64,000 nt of DNA from UBA7672 sp041398245 (GTDB taxonomy: Bacteria > Pseudomonadota > Alphaproteobacteria > Caulobacterales > Hyphomonadaceae), in assembly GCA_041398245.1 (NCBI GenBank), contig JAWKVC010000003.1, forward strand, positions 185,176 to 249,175, in the 5' to 3' direction. Both the position numbers and the translations under genes were made by a program. The notes below the pieces were generated by a model. The model was given only the letters and a program-made list of their open reading frames with translations, made no database searches and was not told the DNA's origin. Shown here piece by piece: positions 8,257 through 15,226 of the stretch (position 1 is its first letter; each line of letters starts with the position of its first letter).

Positions 8257-9660
8257 TCAGGCCTTGTAGTACATGTCGAATTCGACCGGGTGCGGATGCG
8301 TTTCGTAGCGCATCACTTCTTCCATCTTCAGGTCGATGTAGGCGTCGATGAAATCGTCGTCCATCACGCCACCGCCTTTGAGGAAGTCGCGGTCCGCATC
8401 GAGGCTTTCGAGGGCCTGACGCAGCGAGCCGCAAACGGTCGGGATGTTCTTCAGTTCTTCCGGCGGCAGCGAGTAGAGGTCCTTGTCCATCGACGGACCC
8501 GGATCGATCTTGTTCAGGATGCCGTCGAGGCCGGCCATCATGAGCGCCGTGTAGGTGAGGTAAGGGTTGCCGGCCGGATCCGGGAAGCGGACCTCGATGC
8601 GCTTGCCCTTGGGCGACGGCGTCCACGGAATACGGACCGACGCCGAACGGTTGCGGGCCGAGTAGGCCAGCAGCACGGGCGCTTCATAGCCCGGCACGAG
8701 GCGCTTGTACGAGTTCGTCGTGGAGTTCGAGAACGCGTTGATCGCCTTGGCGTGCTTGATGATGCCGCCGATGTACCACAGGCATTCCTGGCTGAGGTCG
8801 GCGTACTTGTCGCCGGCGAACAGCGGGTTGCCGTCCTTCCAGATCGACTGGTGGCAGTGCATGCCCGAGCCGTTGTCCTTGAAGTAGGGCTTCGGCATGA
8901 AGGTGGCGGTCTTGCCGTACGAGTGCGCAACGTTGTGCACGATGTACTTGTAGAGCTGCATATTGTCGGCCATCGAGACCAACGTGTTGAACTTCATGCC
9001 GAGCTCGTGCTGCGCCGGGGCGACCTCGTGGTGGTGCTTCTCGGGGCTGAGGCCCATCTCCGACATCAGCGTAAGCATTTCCGAGCGCATGTCCTGCAGC
9101 GAGTCGATCGGCGGTACGGGGAAGTAGCCGCCTTTCGGGCCCGGCCGGTGGCCGAGGTTGCCGCCCTCGTAGGACTTGCCCGTGTTGAACGGCAGTTCCG
9201 GATCGTCGAACGAATAGCCTGTGTTGTTCGGGTCCGTGTTCCACTTCACGTCGGAGAACACGAAGAACTCGGCCTCGGGGCCGAAATAGATGGTGTCGCC
9301 CACGCCCGAGGACTTGAGGAACATCTCGGCCTTTTTCGACATCGTCCGCGGGTCGCGGTTGTAAGGCGTGTTGTCGTTCGGGTTGAGGATGTCGCACATG
9401 ATGGCGAGCGTCGTGTTCTGGAAGAACGGATCGATCTTCGCCGTCGACGGATCCGGCATCAGCAGCATGTCGGACTCGTTGATCGCCTTCCAGCCGGCGA
9501 TCGACGAACCGTCGAACATCGTGCCGTCCACGAACAGCGACTTGTCGACCATCGAGAGGTCGAACGTGACGTGCTGCATCTTGCCGCGAATATCGGTGAA
9601 TCGCAGGTCGACGTACTGGACGTCCTTTTCCTTTATGGTCTTGAAGATTGCGTCAGACAC
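8257..9660 (-). CDS. glnA: Glutamine synthetase type I (GSI-beta)
   Basis: This 467-residue enzyme makes glutamine from glutamate, ammonia and ATP. It shows the beta-grasp segment with MFDGSSIAGWK, the ATP/metal motif NGSGMHCHQS, KRLVPGYEAPV, and the adenylylation loop DLYSLPPEE with Tyr at residue 396. It should therefore be controlled by GlnE adenylyltransferase. The start is GTG at 9660, giving V/M-SDAIFKTIKE; a GGAG seven bases upstream decides it over an ATG ten codons earlier. It lies downstream of glnB on the same strand, the usual alphaproteobacterial nitrogen operon. Confidence 0.96.
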   Translation of the reverse strand: MSDAIFKTIKEKDVQYVDLRFTDIRGKMQHVTFDLSMVDKSLFVDGTMFDGSSIAGWKAINESDMLLMPDPSTAKIDPFFQNTTLAIMCDILNPNDNTPYNRDPRTMSKKAEMFLKSSGVGDTIYFGPEAEFFVFSDVKWNTDPNNTGYSFDDPELPFNTGKSYEGGNLGHRPGPKGGYFPVPPIDSLQDMRSEMLTLMSEMGLSPEKHHHEVAPAQHELGMKFNTLVSMADNMQLYKYIVHNVAHSYGKTATFMPKPYFKDNGSGMHCHQSIWKDGNPLFAGDKYADLSQECLWYIGGIIKHAKAINAFSNSTTNSYKRLVPGYEAPVLLAYSARNRSASVRIPWTPSPKGKRIEVRFPDPAGNPYLTYTALMMAGLDGILNKIDPGPSMDKDLYSLPPEELKNIPTVCGSLRQALESLDADRDFLKGGGVMDDDFIDAYIDLKMEEVMRYETHPHPVEFDMYYKA

Positions 9661-9739
9661 CTGTTTCTCCGTTTCACCCCGGCCCCCCATTCGGTGGAAA
9701 TGGCGAGGCCATTCAATTGAACCTGTAGACCCTTTAACG

Positions 9740-10078
9740 TCAGATCGCCTGGTCGCCCGTCTCGCCTGTGCGGATACGGATGACCTCAGCGATATCCGAA
9801 ACGAAAATCTTCCCGTCGCCGATCTTGCCCGTGTGAGCCGCCTTGGTGATCGCCGACAGCGCTGCTTCGAGTTGTGCGTCGGAAACGACCACCTCGATCT
9901 TCAGCTTGGGAAGGAAGTCCACGATGTACTCGGCGCCGCGGTAGAGCTCGGTATGGCCGCGCTGGCGGCCGAAGCCCTTGGCCTCGAGAACCGTCATCCC
10001 CTGCAAGCCTACCCCGTGAAGCGCTTCCTTCACCTCGTCCAGCTTGAAGGGTTTGATGATCGCTTCGATCTTCTTCAT
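9740..10078 (-). CDS. glnB: Nitrogen regulatory protein P-II
   Basis: The 112-residue PII trimer subunit begins MKKIEAIIKPFKLDEVKEAL. The T-loop reads ELYRGAEYIVDFLPK with the uridylylated Tyr51, and the C-loop has TGKIGDGKIFV. The protein senses ATP/ADP and 2-oxoglutarate and relays nitrogen status to GlnE and NtrB. It shares a promoter region with glnA, 79 bases downstream. ATG 10078 is supported by AGGGA upstream and by family length; the frame stays open about 68 codons upstream without homology. Confidence 0.96.
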   Translation of the reverse strand: MKKIEAIIKPFKLDEVKEALHGVGLQGMTVLEAKGFGRQRGHTELYRGAEYIVDFLPKLKIEVVVSDAQLEAALSAITKAAHTGKIGDGKIFVSDIAEVIRIRTGETGDQAI

Positions 10079-10324
10079 TGCGAGTCCCTGGACGCTAATC
10101 CTGATCGCGCTGACCGGAGCCAGCGCAGCGCTTGGTTGCTTGCACGATCGGGCCGGAACCGAGTAGGGCGGGCGCCTCATATCCGTGCGCTCGTGAAACA
10201 TACGCCTAGAAATCAGGCGACGACGCCACATGATTGGGCGACGCCTTCCGAGGATATCCACAGCAGTCCGCCCGGAATCCATGCTAGGCTAGGAAAATCA
10301 CAACAAAGACGGGCGTTTCCGACG

Positions 10325-10864
10325 ATGATCTATCTGATCCGACACGGTGAGCCGGCGGCCGGATGGGGCGCGCATCACGACCCGGGATTGACGGAACTGG
10401 GCGTTCGGCAGGCGTTTTCCGCTGCGGAATCGTTGGCGACGCGCGGGGCAAAATGGGCCGTGACTTCGCCTCTGGCGCGGAGCCGCGAGACCGCCGCGCA
10501 GTTCGAGAAGCTGATGGAGACGCACGCCCGGATCGAGACCGGCGTGGGCGAGGTGGTGACGCCGAAGGGGATCGAAGACCGGTCGGTCTGGCTGCAGGGC
10601 GTCATGAAGGGAACATGGAGCGAGGCGGCGCCCGAGCTTCAGGACTGGCGGCGGCGCGTGATCGAGACTGTGGAGAAGCTGGGCGATGAGACAGCGGCCT
10701 TCTCGCACTTCGTGGCGATCAATGTCGTGGCGGGCTATCTGATGGGCGATGACCGTGTCGTGGTGTTCAGGCCCGGGCACGCCTCCATCACGGCGCTTGA
10801 TCGGCGGGGCGGGAAGCTTGTGATTGCAGACCTCGGATCGGAAGCGGCCAGCGTGGTGATGTAG
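10325..10864 (+). CDS. Histidine phosphatase family protein
   Basis: The 179-residue product has the phosphoglycerate-mutase-like signature MIYLIRHGEP, where the histidine forms the phospho-enzyme. It also has the VTSPLARSRETA arginine motif, a catalytic acidic residue near E in GVGEVVTPKG, and a late SHFVAINVV second-histidine region. The substrate is unknown. The ATG at 10325 starts directly at the homology; the frame is open far upstream across the glnB region but that part is not coding. The stop is followed after one base by the nnr gene, so they are co-transcribed. Confidence 0.82.
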   Translation: MIYLIRHGEPAAGWGAHHDPGLTELGVRQAFSAAESLATRGAKWAVTSPLARSRETAAQFEKLMETHARIETGVGEVVTPKGIEDRSVWLQGVMKGTWSEAAPELQDWRRRVIETVEKLGDETAAFSHFVAINVVAGYLMGDDRVVVFRPGHASITALDRRGGKLVIADLGSEAASVVM

Positions 10865-10865
10865 G

Positions 10866-12392
10866 ATGACTGCGGCCATCCTCACCTGTGAAGAGGTTCG
10901 CGCGGCCGAGCAGCGCGCCGTGAGCGCCGGCATTTCACTCTGGGCGCTGATGCGGAAGGCCGGGCAGGCTTGCGCGGATGTTCTGCATGCGGAGTTCCCG
11001 GTTGGACGCGTCGTTGTACTGGCTGGGCCGGGCAACAATGGCGGCGACGCCTTCGTGGCGGCGCGGCGCCTGCGCGACCTCGGGCGTAATGTCTGGGTCT
11101 TCGATCTTCCGCCAAAGGACGTGCGCACGGCTGAGGGACAGGCCGCACTCAACGAACTGGCCGGCCCCCGCCAGCCACTGGAGGATATGCGCATCGCCCC
11201 CGGCGATATCGTGCTGGACGGACTGTTCGGCGCGGGTCTGTCGCGGCCGCTGGAAGGCGAGGCGCTGTGGGCGGTCGAGCAGGTGAATGCGTCCGGTGCA
11301 AGCGTAGTGGCGATCGATGTCCCTTCCGGCGTCAATGGTGATGTCGGGACAGTGCAGGGCGCGGCTGTCCGGGCCGATGTCACCGTGACCTTCTGCTGCA
11401 AGAAGCCGGCGCATGTGCTGCAGCCGGCAGCCTCGCTGTGTGGCGATGTCATCCCCGCCGAAATCGGCTTCGGGCAATTCGCGGACGAGATCGGCGGCGG
11501 CATGCTGCGCGAGAACGGGCCGGCGTTGTGGTCGCATGCGCTGCGCTGGCCGCAAGCCGCCGCGCACAAGCACAGCCGTGGACGTCTGGCTGTCGTGAGC
11601 GGCGGCATCGCGAACACAGGCGCGGCGCGACTGGCGGCGCAGGCGGGGCTGCGTTCGGGCGCCGGGCTTGTGACGCTCTATTGCCCACCGGCGGCGCTTG
11701 CGGTTGTTGCGTCGTCGGTAACCGCGGTCATGGTGTCGGGCTTCACCGACGCCGAGAGCCTCGAGACGCAGACAGACCGCGCCAACGCCGTGGTCATCGG
11801 CCCCGCCGCCGGTGTGACGCCGCAGACGCGAGCCAATGTCGAGGCCCTGCTGCGCGCTGGACGGCCGTCTGTGCTGGACGCTGATGCGCTGAGCGTCTTT
11901 GCCGACGACGCCGAGGCGCTGGCGCTGTTGACCGTGAACGGCGAGATGGTGCGTGACAATGAAGGGCAGGCGAAGGGCGCCTATGTGGTGCTGACCCCGC
12001 ATGTCGGCGAGTTCGAGCGGCTGCGGCCCGGGCTGCTGGACAAGTCGCCCAGCCGCATCACGGCGGCGGTAAATACAGCGGCGATGACGGGTTGTGTGGT
12101 GCTGCTGAAAGGGCCGGACACGGTGATCGCGGCGCCGGATGGGCGGGCCGTCGTCAACACGCATGCGACGCCTTTCCTTGCGACAGCGGGATCGGGCGAT
12201 GTGCTCGCCGGTCTGGTTGGCGGCCTGATGGCGCAGGGGCTGAGCGCGTTCGACGCCGCATGCGCGGGGGCGTGGGTCCATGGCGATGCCGGGCTGCGGG
12301 CCGGGCCGGGCATGACCTCGGAGGATCTGGACGGGTCGCTGCACGAGACCCTTCGCGAGCTACATACCGGCCGTCATCGACTTGTAACGTAG
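10866..12392 (+). CDS. nnr: Bifunctional NAD(P)H-hydrate epimerase / ADP-dependent NAD(P)H-hydrate dehydratase
   Basis: This 508-residue fusion repairs hydrated NAD(P)H. The N-terminal YjeF_N epimerase domain (about 1-210) has VVVLAGPGNNGGDAFVAARR and DGLFGAGLSRPLEG. The C-terminal ribokinase-like dehydratase (about 225-500) has HKHSRGRLAVVSGG, the VLTPHVGEFERL stretch and the nucleotide-binding TAGSGDVLAGLVGGLMAQG. The epimerase interconverts R and S hydrates; the dehydratase restores NAD(P)H with ADP. It follows the phosphatase gene by one base. Position next to glnB-glnA is common in alphaproteobacteria. Confidence 0.93.
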   Translation: MTAAILTCEEVRAAEQRAVSAGISLWALMRKAGQACADVLHAEFPVGRVVVLAGPGNNGGDAFVAARRLRDLGRNVWVFDLPPKDVRTAEGQAALNELAGPRQPLEDMRIAPGDIVLDGLFGAGLSRPLEGEALWAVEQVNASGASVVAIDVPSGVNGDVGTVQGAAVRADVTVTFCCKKPAHVLQPAASLCGDVIPAEIGFGQFADEIGGGMLRENGPALWSHALRWPQAAAHKHSRGRLAVVSGGIANTGAARLAAQAGLRSGAGLVTLYCPPAALAVVASSVTAVMVSGFTDAESLETQTDRANAVVIGPAAGVTPQTRANVEALLRAGRPSVLDADALSVFADDAEALALLTVNGEMVRDNEGQAKGAYVVLTPHVGEFERLRPGLLDKSPSRITAAVNTAAMTGCVVLLKGPDTVIAAPDGRAVVNTHATPFLATAGSGDVLAGLVGGLMAQGLSAFDAACAGAWVHGDAGLRAGPGMTSEDLDGSLHETLRELHTGRHRLVT

Positions 12393-12429
12393 GCGGGCCA
12401 TGACCGGGCTGATGTGACAGGAGGCCCTC

Positions 12430-13590
12430 ATGCGTAGACTCGTCGTTTCCCTCGTCGCCCTTGCAGCCATCGGGTCTCTGCCCGCCGCAGCGCATGACAG
12501 CGCTGCGATCGCATCGGCCCGCAAGATCAGCTTCCCCAAGCTTGACGACGGCCGCTCGGTTCTGGCTGTGGACCTTCACACCCACAGCGTCTTTTCGGAC
12601 GGCTATGTGTGGCCGAATGTCCGCGTCGAGGAAGCGCGCCGCGACGGACTGTTCGCGATGGCGGTCTCCGAGCATCTCGAATACCAGCCCAAGATCGCGG
12701 ACATCCCGCACCCGGACCGAAACCGCTCCTACCAGCTGGCGTCCCAGGCGGCCGAGGTGAAGCCGAACGCCACCGGCGTGGACGCCCAGCCGCTGCTGGT
12801 CATCAACGGCTCGGAGATCACCAAGCTGGTTCAGCCGCCCGGCCACATGAATGCGGTCTTCATCCAGGACGCCAACAAGCTGAAGACCGGCACGCCGGAA
12901 GAGCAGGTGCGCGAGGCCAATGCGCAGGGCGCATTCGTGTTCTGGAACCACCCCTACTGGCATTCGCAGACGCCGGACGGCGTCGCGAAGATGGATCCGA
13001 TGCACGCCGACTGGGTGAAGCGCGGCATGCTGCACGGCATCGAGGTGGCGAACGGCGCCGACATGTCCGACGAGGCGTTCCAGATCGCGCTCGACAACAA
13101 CCTCACCATTCTCGGAACGTCCGACATCCATGGTCTGATCGACTGGGACTATGACCTCGCGGGCGGCGGCCACCGCACCGCGACGCTGGTGCTGACAGCC
13201 TCGGAAACATCCGATGGCGTGAAGTCGGCCCTGCGCGCCGGCGATACGGTCGCGATCTACCACGACAACCTGCTCGGCAAGCCTGCAAATGTCGAAGCGG
13301 TGGTGCGTTCGACGCTGAAGTTGGACGTGGGCGAGGCCCTGCCACGCACCAGCGTGGTGGCGGTCGGCGTCACCAACACCAGCCCGGTCGACTACATGCT
13401 CGAGAACATGGGGCCGGAAGGCGCCTATGACGAAGGCCATGTGTTCACCGTGAAGTCGGGATCGACCTTCACACTGCTGATCAAGGATGTGCCCGATCCC
13501 TCGAAGCTGTCGCTGACGTTCAAGGTGCTGAACACCTATGTCGCGCCGCGCGAGCATCTGAGCATAAAGCTCACGGATACGACGCCCTAG
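12430..13590 (+). CDS. Exported PHP-domain phosphodiesterase (Sb-PDE-like)
   Basis: This 386-residue protein has a signal peptide (MRRLVVSLVALAAIGSLPAA-AH). The PHP metal-binding pattern is clear: VDLHTHSVFSDGY (HxH), SEHLEYQ, NGSEITK, FWNHPYWHS and LGTSDIHG. These are the clustered His/Asp/Glu ligands of PHP phosphoesterases. It most resembles the Sb-PDE group, a periplasmic phosphodiesterase family named from Sphingobium organophosphate degraders; the natural substrate is unknown. A GGAGG sits just upstream of the ATG. It stands 37 bases after nnr, with no evident functional link. Confidence 0.82.
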   Translation: MRRLVVSLVALAAIGSLPAAAHDSAAIASARKISFPKLDDGRSVLAVDLHTHSVFSDGYVWPNVRVEEARRDGLFAMAVSEHLEYQPKIADIPHPDRNRSYQLASQAAEVKPNATGVDAQPLLVINGSEITKLVQPPGHMNAVFIQDANKLKTGTPEEQVREANAQGAFVFWNHPYWHSQTPDGVAKMDPMHADWVKRGMLHGIEVANGADMSDEAFQIALDNNLTILGTSDIHGLIDWDYDLAGGGHRTATLVLTASETSDGVKSALRAGDTVAIYHDNLLGKPANVEAVVRSTLKLDVGEALPRTSVVAVGVTNTSPVDYMLENMGPEGAYDEGHVFTVKSGSTFTLLIKDVPDPSKLSLTFKVLNTYVAPREHLSIKLTDTTP

Positions 13591-13644
13591 GTCGCCGCTG
13601 CGTCACGGCTTGCCCCGGCCGCGCCATGGCGCGATCATGCCGGC

Positions 13645-13950
13645 ATGGCCGAGCGCTATCGCACGTTCCGGGAGTTCTATCCCTTCTATCTGACCGAGCA
13701 TGTGAACCCGGTGAGCCGGCGGCTGCATGTGATCGGCACGACGCTGGTGGTCGGTTGCCTGATCGCGGCGGCGGTTCTGCTCGACTGGCGCTGGCTCGTG
13801 GCCGCGCCGCTGGTGGGCTATGGCTTCGCCTGGGTGGGGCACTTCTTCTTCGAGAAGAACAAGCCGGCGACGTTCAAGTATCCCGGCTTCAGCCTGATGG
13901 GCGATTTCCGCCTGTGGTGGGAGACGGTGACGCTTCAGCGGAAGTTCTGA
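13645..13950 (+). CDS. Mpo1-like (DUF962) membrane protein
   Basis: The 101-residue protein begins MAERYRTFREFYPFYLTEH and carries the NPVSRRLHVIGT and WVGHFFFEKNKPATF motifs of the DUF962/Mpo1 family. It has two central membrane segments (about 28-62). Yeast Mpo1 is an Fe(II) dioxygenase that alpha-oxidises 2-hydroxy fatty acids, and the histidines here (H19, H28, and HF in GHFF) fit its metal ligands. Bacterial function is inferred only. The gene lies immediately before the split tRNA-Leu. Confidence 0.75.
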   Translation: MAERYRTFREFYPFYLTEHVNPVSRRLHVIGTTLVVGCLIAAAVLLDWRWLVAAPLVGYGFAWVGHFFFEKNKPATFKYPGFSLMGDFRLWWETVTLQRKF

Positions 13951-13963
13951 GGTGGGGGGAAGC

Positions 13964-14025
13964 TGGTGCGGGTGGAGGGACTCGAACCCCCACGGGTTGC
14001 CCCGCTGGAACCTAAATCAAGTGCG
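13964..14025 (-). pseudogene. 3' half of a disrupted tRNA-Leu(UAG)
   Basis: On the minus strand this reads anticodon-loop TTTAGGT, the 3' anticodon stem TCCAG, the long variable arm GCGGGGCAACCCGT, the T-arm GGGGGTTCGAGTCCCTC, the acceptor CACCCGC, then A and an encoded CCA. No 5' half precedes it: the adjoining DNA is not tRNA-like. The matching 5' half (acceptor GCGGGTG) lies 1.24 kb away at 15263-15301. Joined at the anticodon loop the two give a normal 85-base tRNA-Leu. Confidence 0.88.
14010..14025. repeat. Left direct repeat / attachment core
   Basis: acctaaatcaagtgcg, 15 of 16 identical to the copy at 15263-15278. The left nine bases are the complement of the tRNA-Leu anticodon loop region GATTTAGGT. 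Confidence 0.75.
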
Positions 14026-14080
14026 AGTAGCGGTCAGAACGAAAAACGCTCGAAAAACATGGCCAAATACTTGTGGTGCG

Positions 14081-14118
14081 CGTCACAGACCCACTCTTCG
14101 CGTCACATATCACGTCAC
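14081..14118. repeat. CGTCAC direct hexamers, left cluster
   Basis: CGTCAC occurs at 14081, 14101 and 14113, all in the same orientation, with 20 and 12-base steps; an inverted GTGACA follows near 14132. The arrangement resembles integrase arm-type sites or iterons. Confidence 0.55.
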
Positions 14119-14177
14119 ATCGAACTATTCTGTGACATGCGACTTTGCCTTTCAAATTGTGCCGGACTTCGGCAGCG

Positions 14178-14807
14178 TTAGCCTATTGCCTTCCGACAAG
14201 CTGCCTCAAGGTCCGAACGAGGGTGGCTGTCAGTCAACGCCATTCCCGTAACTAACAGCAAACGAAGCCGTGCTTGCGTAGTTTGGAGGAGCGGCGGGAA
14301 TTCCGCATTTAGCTCGGCAATGTGGGTACTAAGGAACGCGGCCACATCATCCGATAGGCTCGCTTCGGGTGCGCCTCGCCGTAGGGCTCGATATTCCATC
14401 CAACCATTTGCTATGAAGCGCAGAATTTCTTCGAAAGGGAGATCAATCTGCTCTGTGGGCTTGGGGCCAACGACGGGAACGCGCGCTGGGGAGTTAGTGT
14501 GGTGCGCTCTGGTCCAGTTGTCCTCGAAGCGTTTGTCAAAGCTCAGATCGGAGTTGCGCGAAGCCCGCTTGCTTGAACTCTGACGGGCGACGACTTGCAG
14601 AAACGAGACTCCCAACATGAAGCCCGCGACCCCGGCTGTGAGGGGGATTGCTATGAAACCTAACCCTCTGGGATGAATTTCGCGCCCGAACATCGAACCG
14701 AGCAAGTATATGAGCAGGAGTTCAAGCCCGACCGCCGCAGCGAAGCCCACCGCAAATCCTATCAAGCCTAGGACAAGTCCAACTACTCCCTGTAACAGTC
14801 TACCCAC
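14178..14807 (-). CDS. Membrane protein of unknown function, cargo of the tRNA-Leu element
   Basis: A 209-residue product from a GTG start with GGGGGA upstream. The N-terminus has two or three hydrophobic helices (about 5-40 and 48-72) with many glycines, e.g. VVGLVLGLIGFAVGFAAAVG. The rest is a soluble tail (about 75-209) with the segment IDLPFEEILRFIANGWMEYR. No family was recognised. The DNA is visibly richer in A/T than the flanking genes, consistent with transfer. It lies 49 bases downstream of the carried tRNA-Leu on the same strand, so the tRNA promoter may also drive it. Confidence 0.6.
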   Translation of the reverse strand: MGRLLQGVVGLVLGLIGFAVGFAAAVGLELLLIYLLGSMFGREIHPRGLGFIAIPLTAGVAGFMLGVSFLQVVARQSSSKRASRNSDLSFDKRFEDNWTRAHHTNSPARVPVVGPKPTEQIDLPFEEILRFIANGWMEYRALRRGAPEASLSDDVAAFLSTHIAELNAEFPPLLQTTQARLRLLLVTGMALTDSHPRSDLEAACRKAIG

Positions 14808-14855
14808 TCGTTCCCCCGGAAGCCGTCGTTTCCGCCCCTACCATGGTCGAGTTGT

Positions 14856-14942
14856 TGGTGCGGCGGGTGGGACTCGAACCCACACTCCCTCACGGGAACA
14901 GGTACCTAAAACCTGGGCGTCTACCAATTCCGCCACCGCCGC
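14856..14942 (-). tRNA. tRNA-Leu (anticodon UAG), intact copy inside the element
   Basis: The minus strand gives acceptor GCGGCGG pairing with CCGCCGC, D-arm TGGCGGAATTGGTAGACGC, anticodon stem CAGGT/ACCTG around loop TTTAGGT (anticodon TAG), and a long variable arm TTCCCGTGAGGGA. The T-arm is GTGGGTTCGAGTCCCAC and the CCA is encoded. It shares the anticodon with the tRNA gene split by the element but differs in acceptor, variable arm and T-stem, so it is not a simple copy of it. It can decode CUA/CUG in place of the broken gene. Confidence 0.93.
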
Positions 14943-14975
14943 ACATGGACCGCCGTTACGCGAACTCTTGATTTT

Positions 14976-15058
14976 CGTCACCTGCATTCACGGCTTGCGT
15001 CACGTTTCACGTCACGTTCTGCGTCACCAAATTTTGGCTGCGTCACGCTTCGCGTCAC
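14976..15058. repeat. CGTCAC direct hexamers, right cluster
   Basis: Six CGTCAC copies at 14976, 14998, 15010, 15022, 15041 and 15053, all in the same orientation, with three 12-base steps. The same hexamer recurs at the left end of the element. The DNA between here and the right repeat (15059-15262) shows no gene. Confidence 0.6.
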
Positions 15059-15226
15059 AGCACCCCATTTTGCTGAGATAGCCACGCGGTCGCGAATATC
15101 CTTGAAACGGTCGGATCGCCAAGCACCTGACCCAAAAGGCTTATTCAGATGGAAGTTTCGCGGTCGTGGCAGCGGCGAGGTCGCGCAGTGGATTAGACAT
15201 CAAGCGTGCCTAAAACTATCTCCCAG

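Noticed and set aside
8233..9720. Long plus-strand ORF opposite glnA
   Set aside because: It is the antisense frame of a highly conserved gene in GC-rich DNA; the product is Arg/Val/His-rich with no domain.
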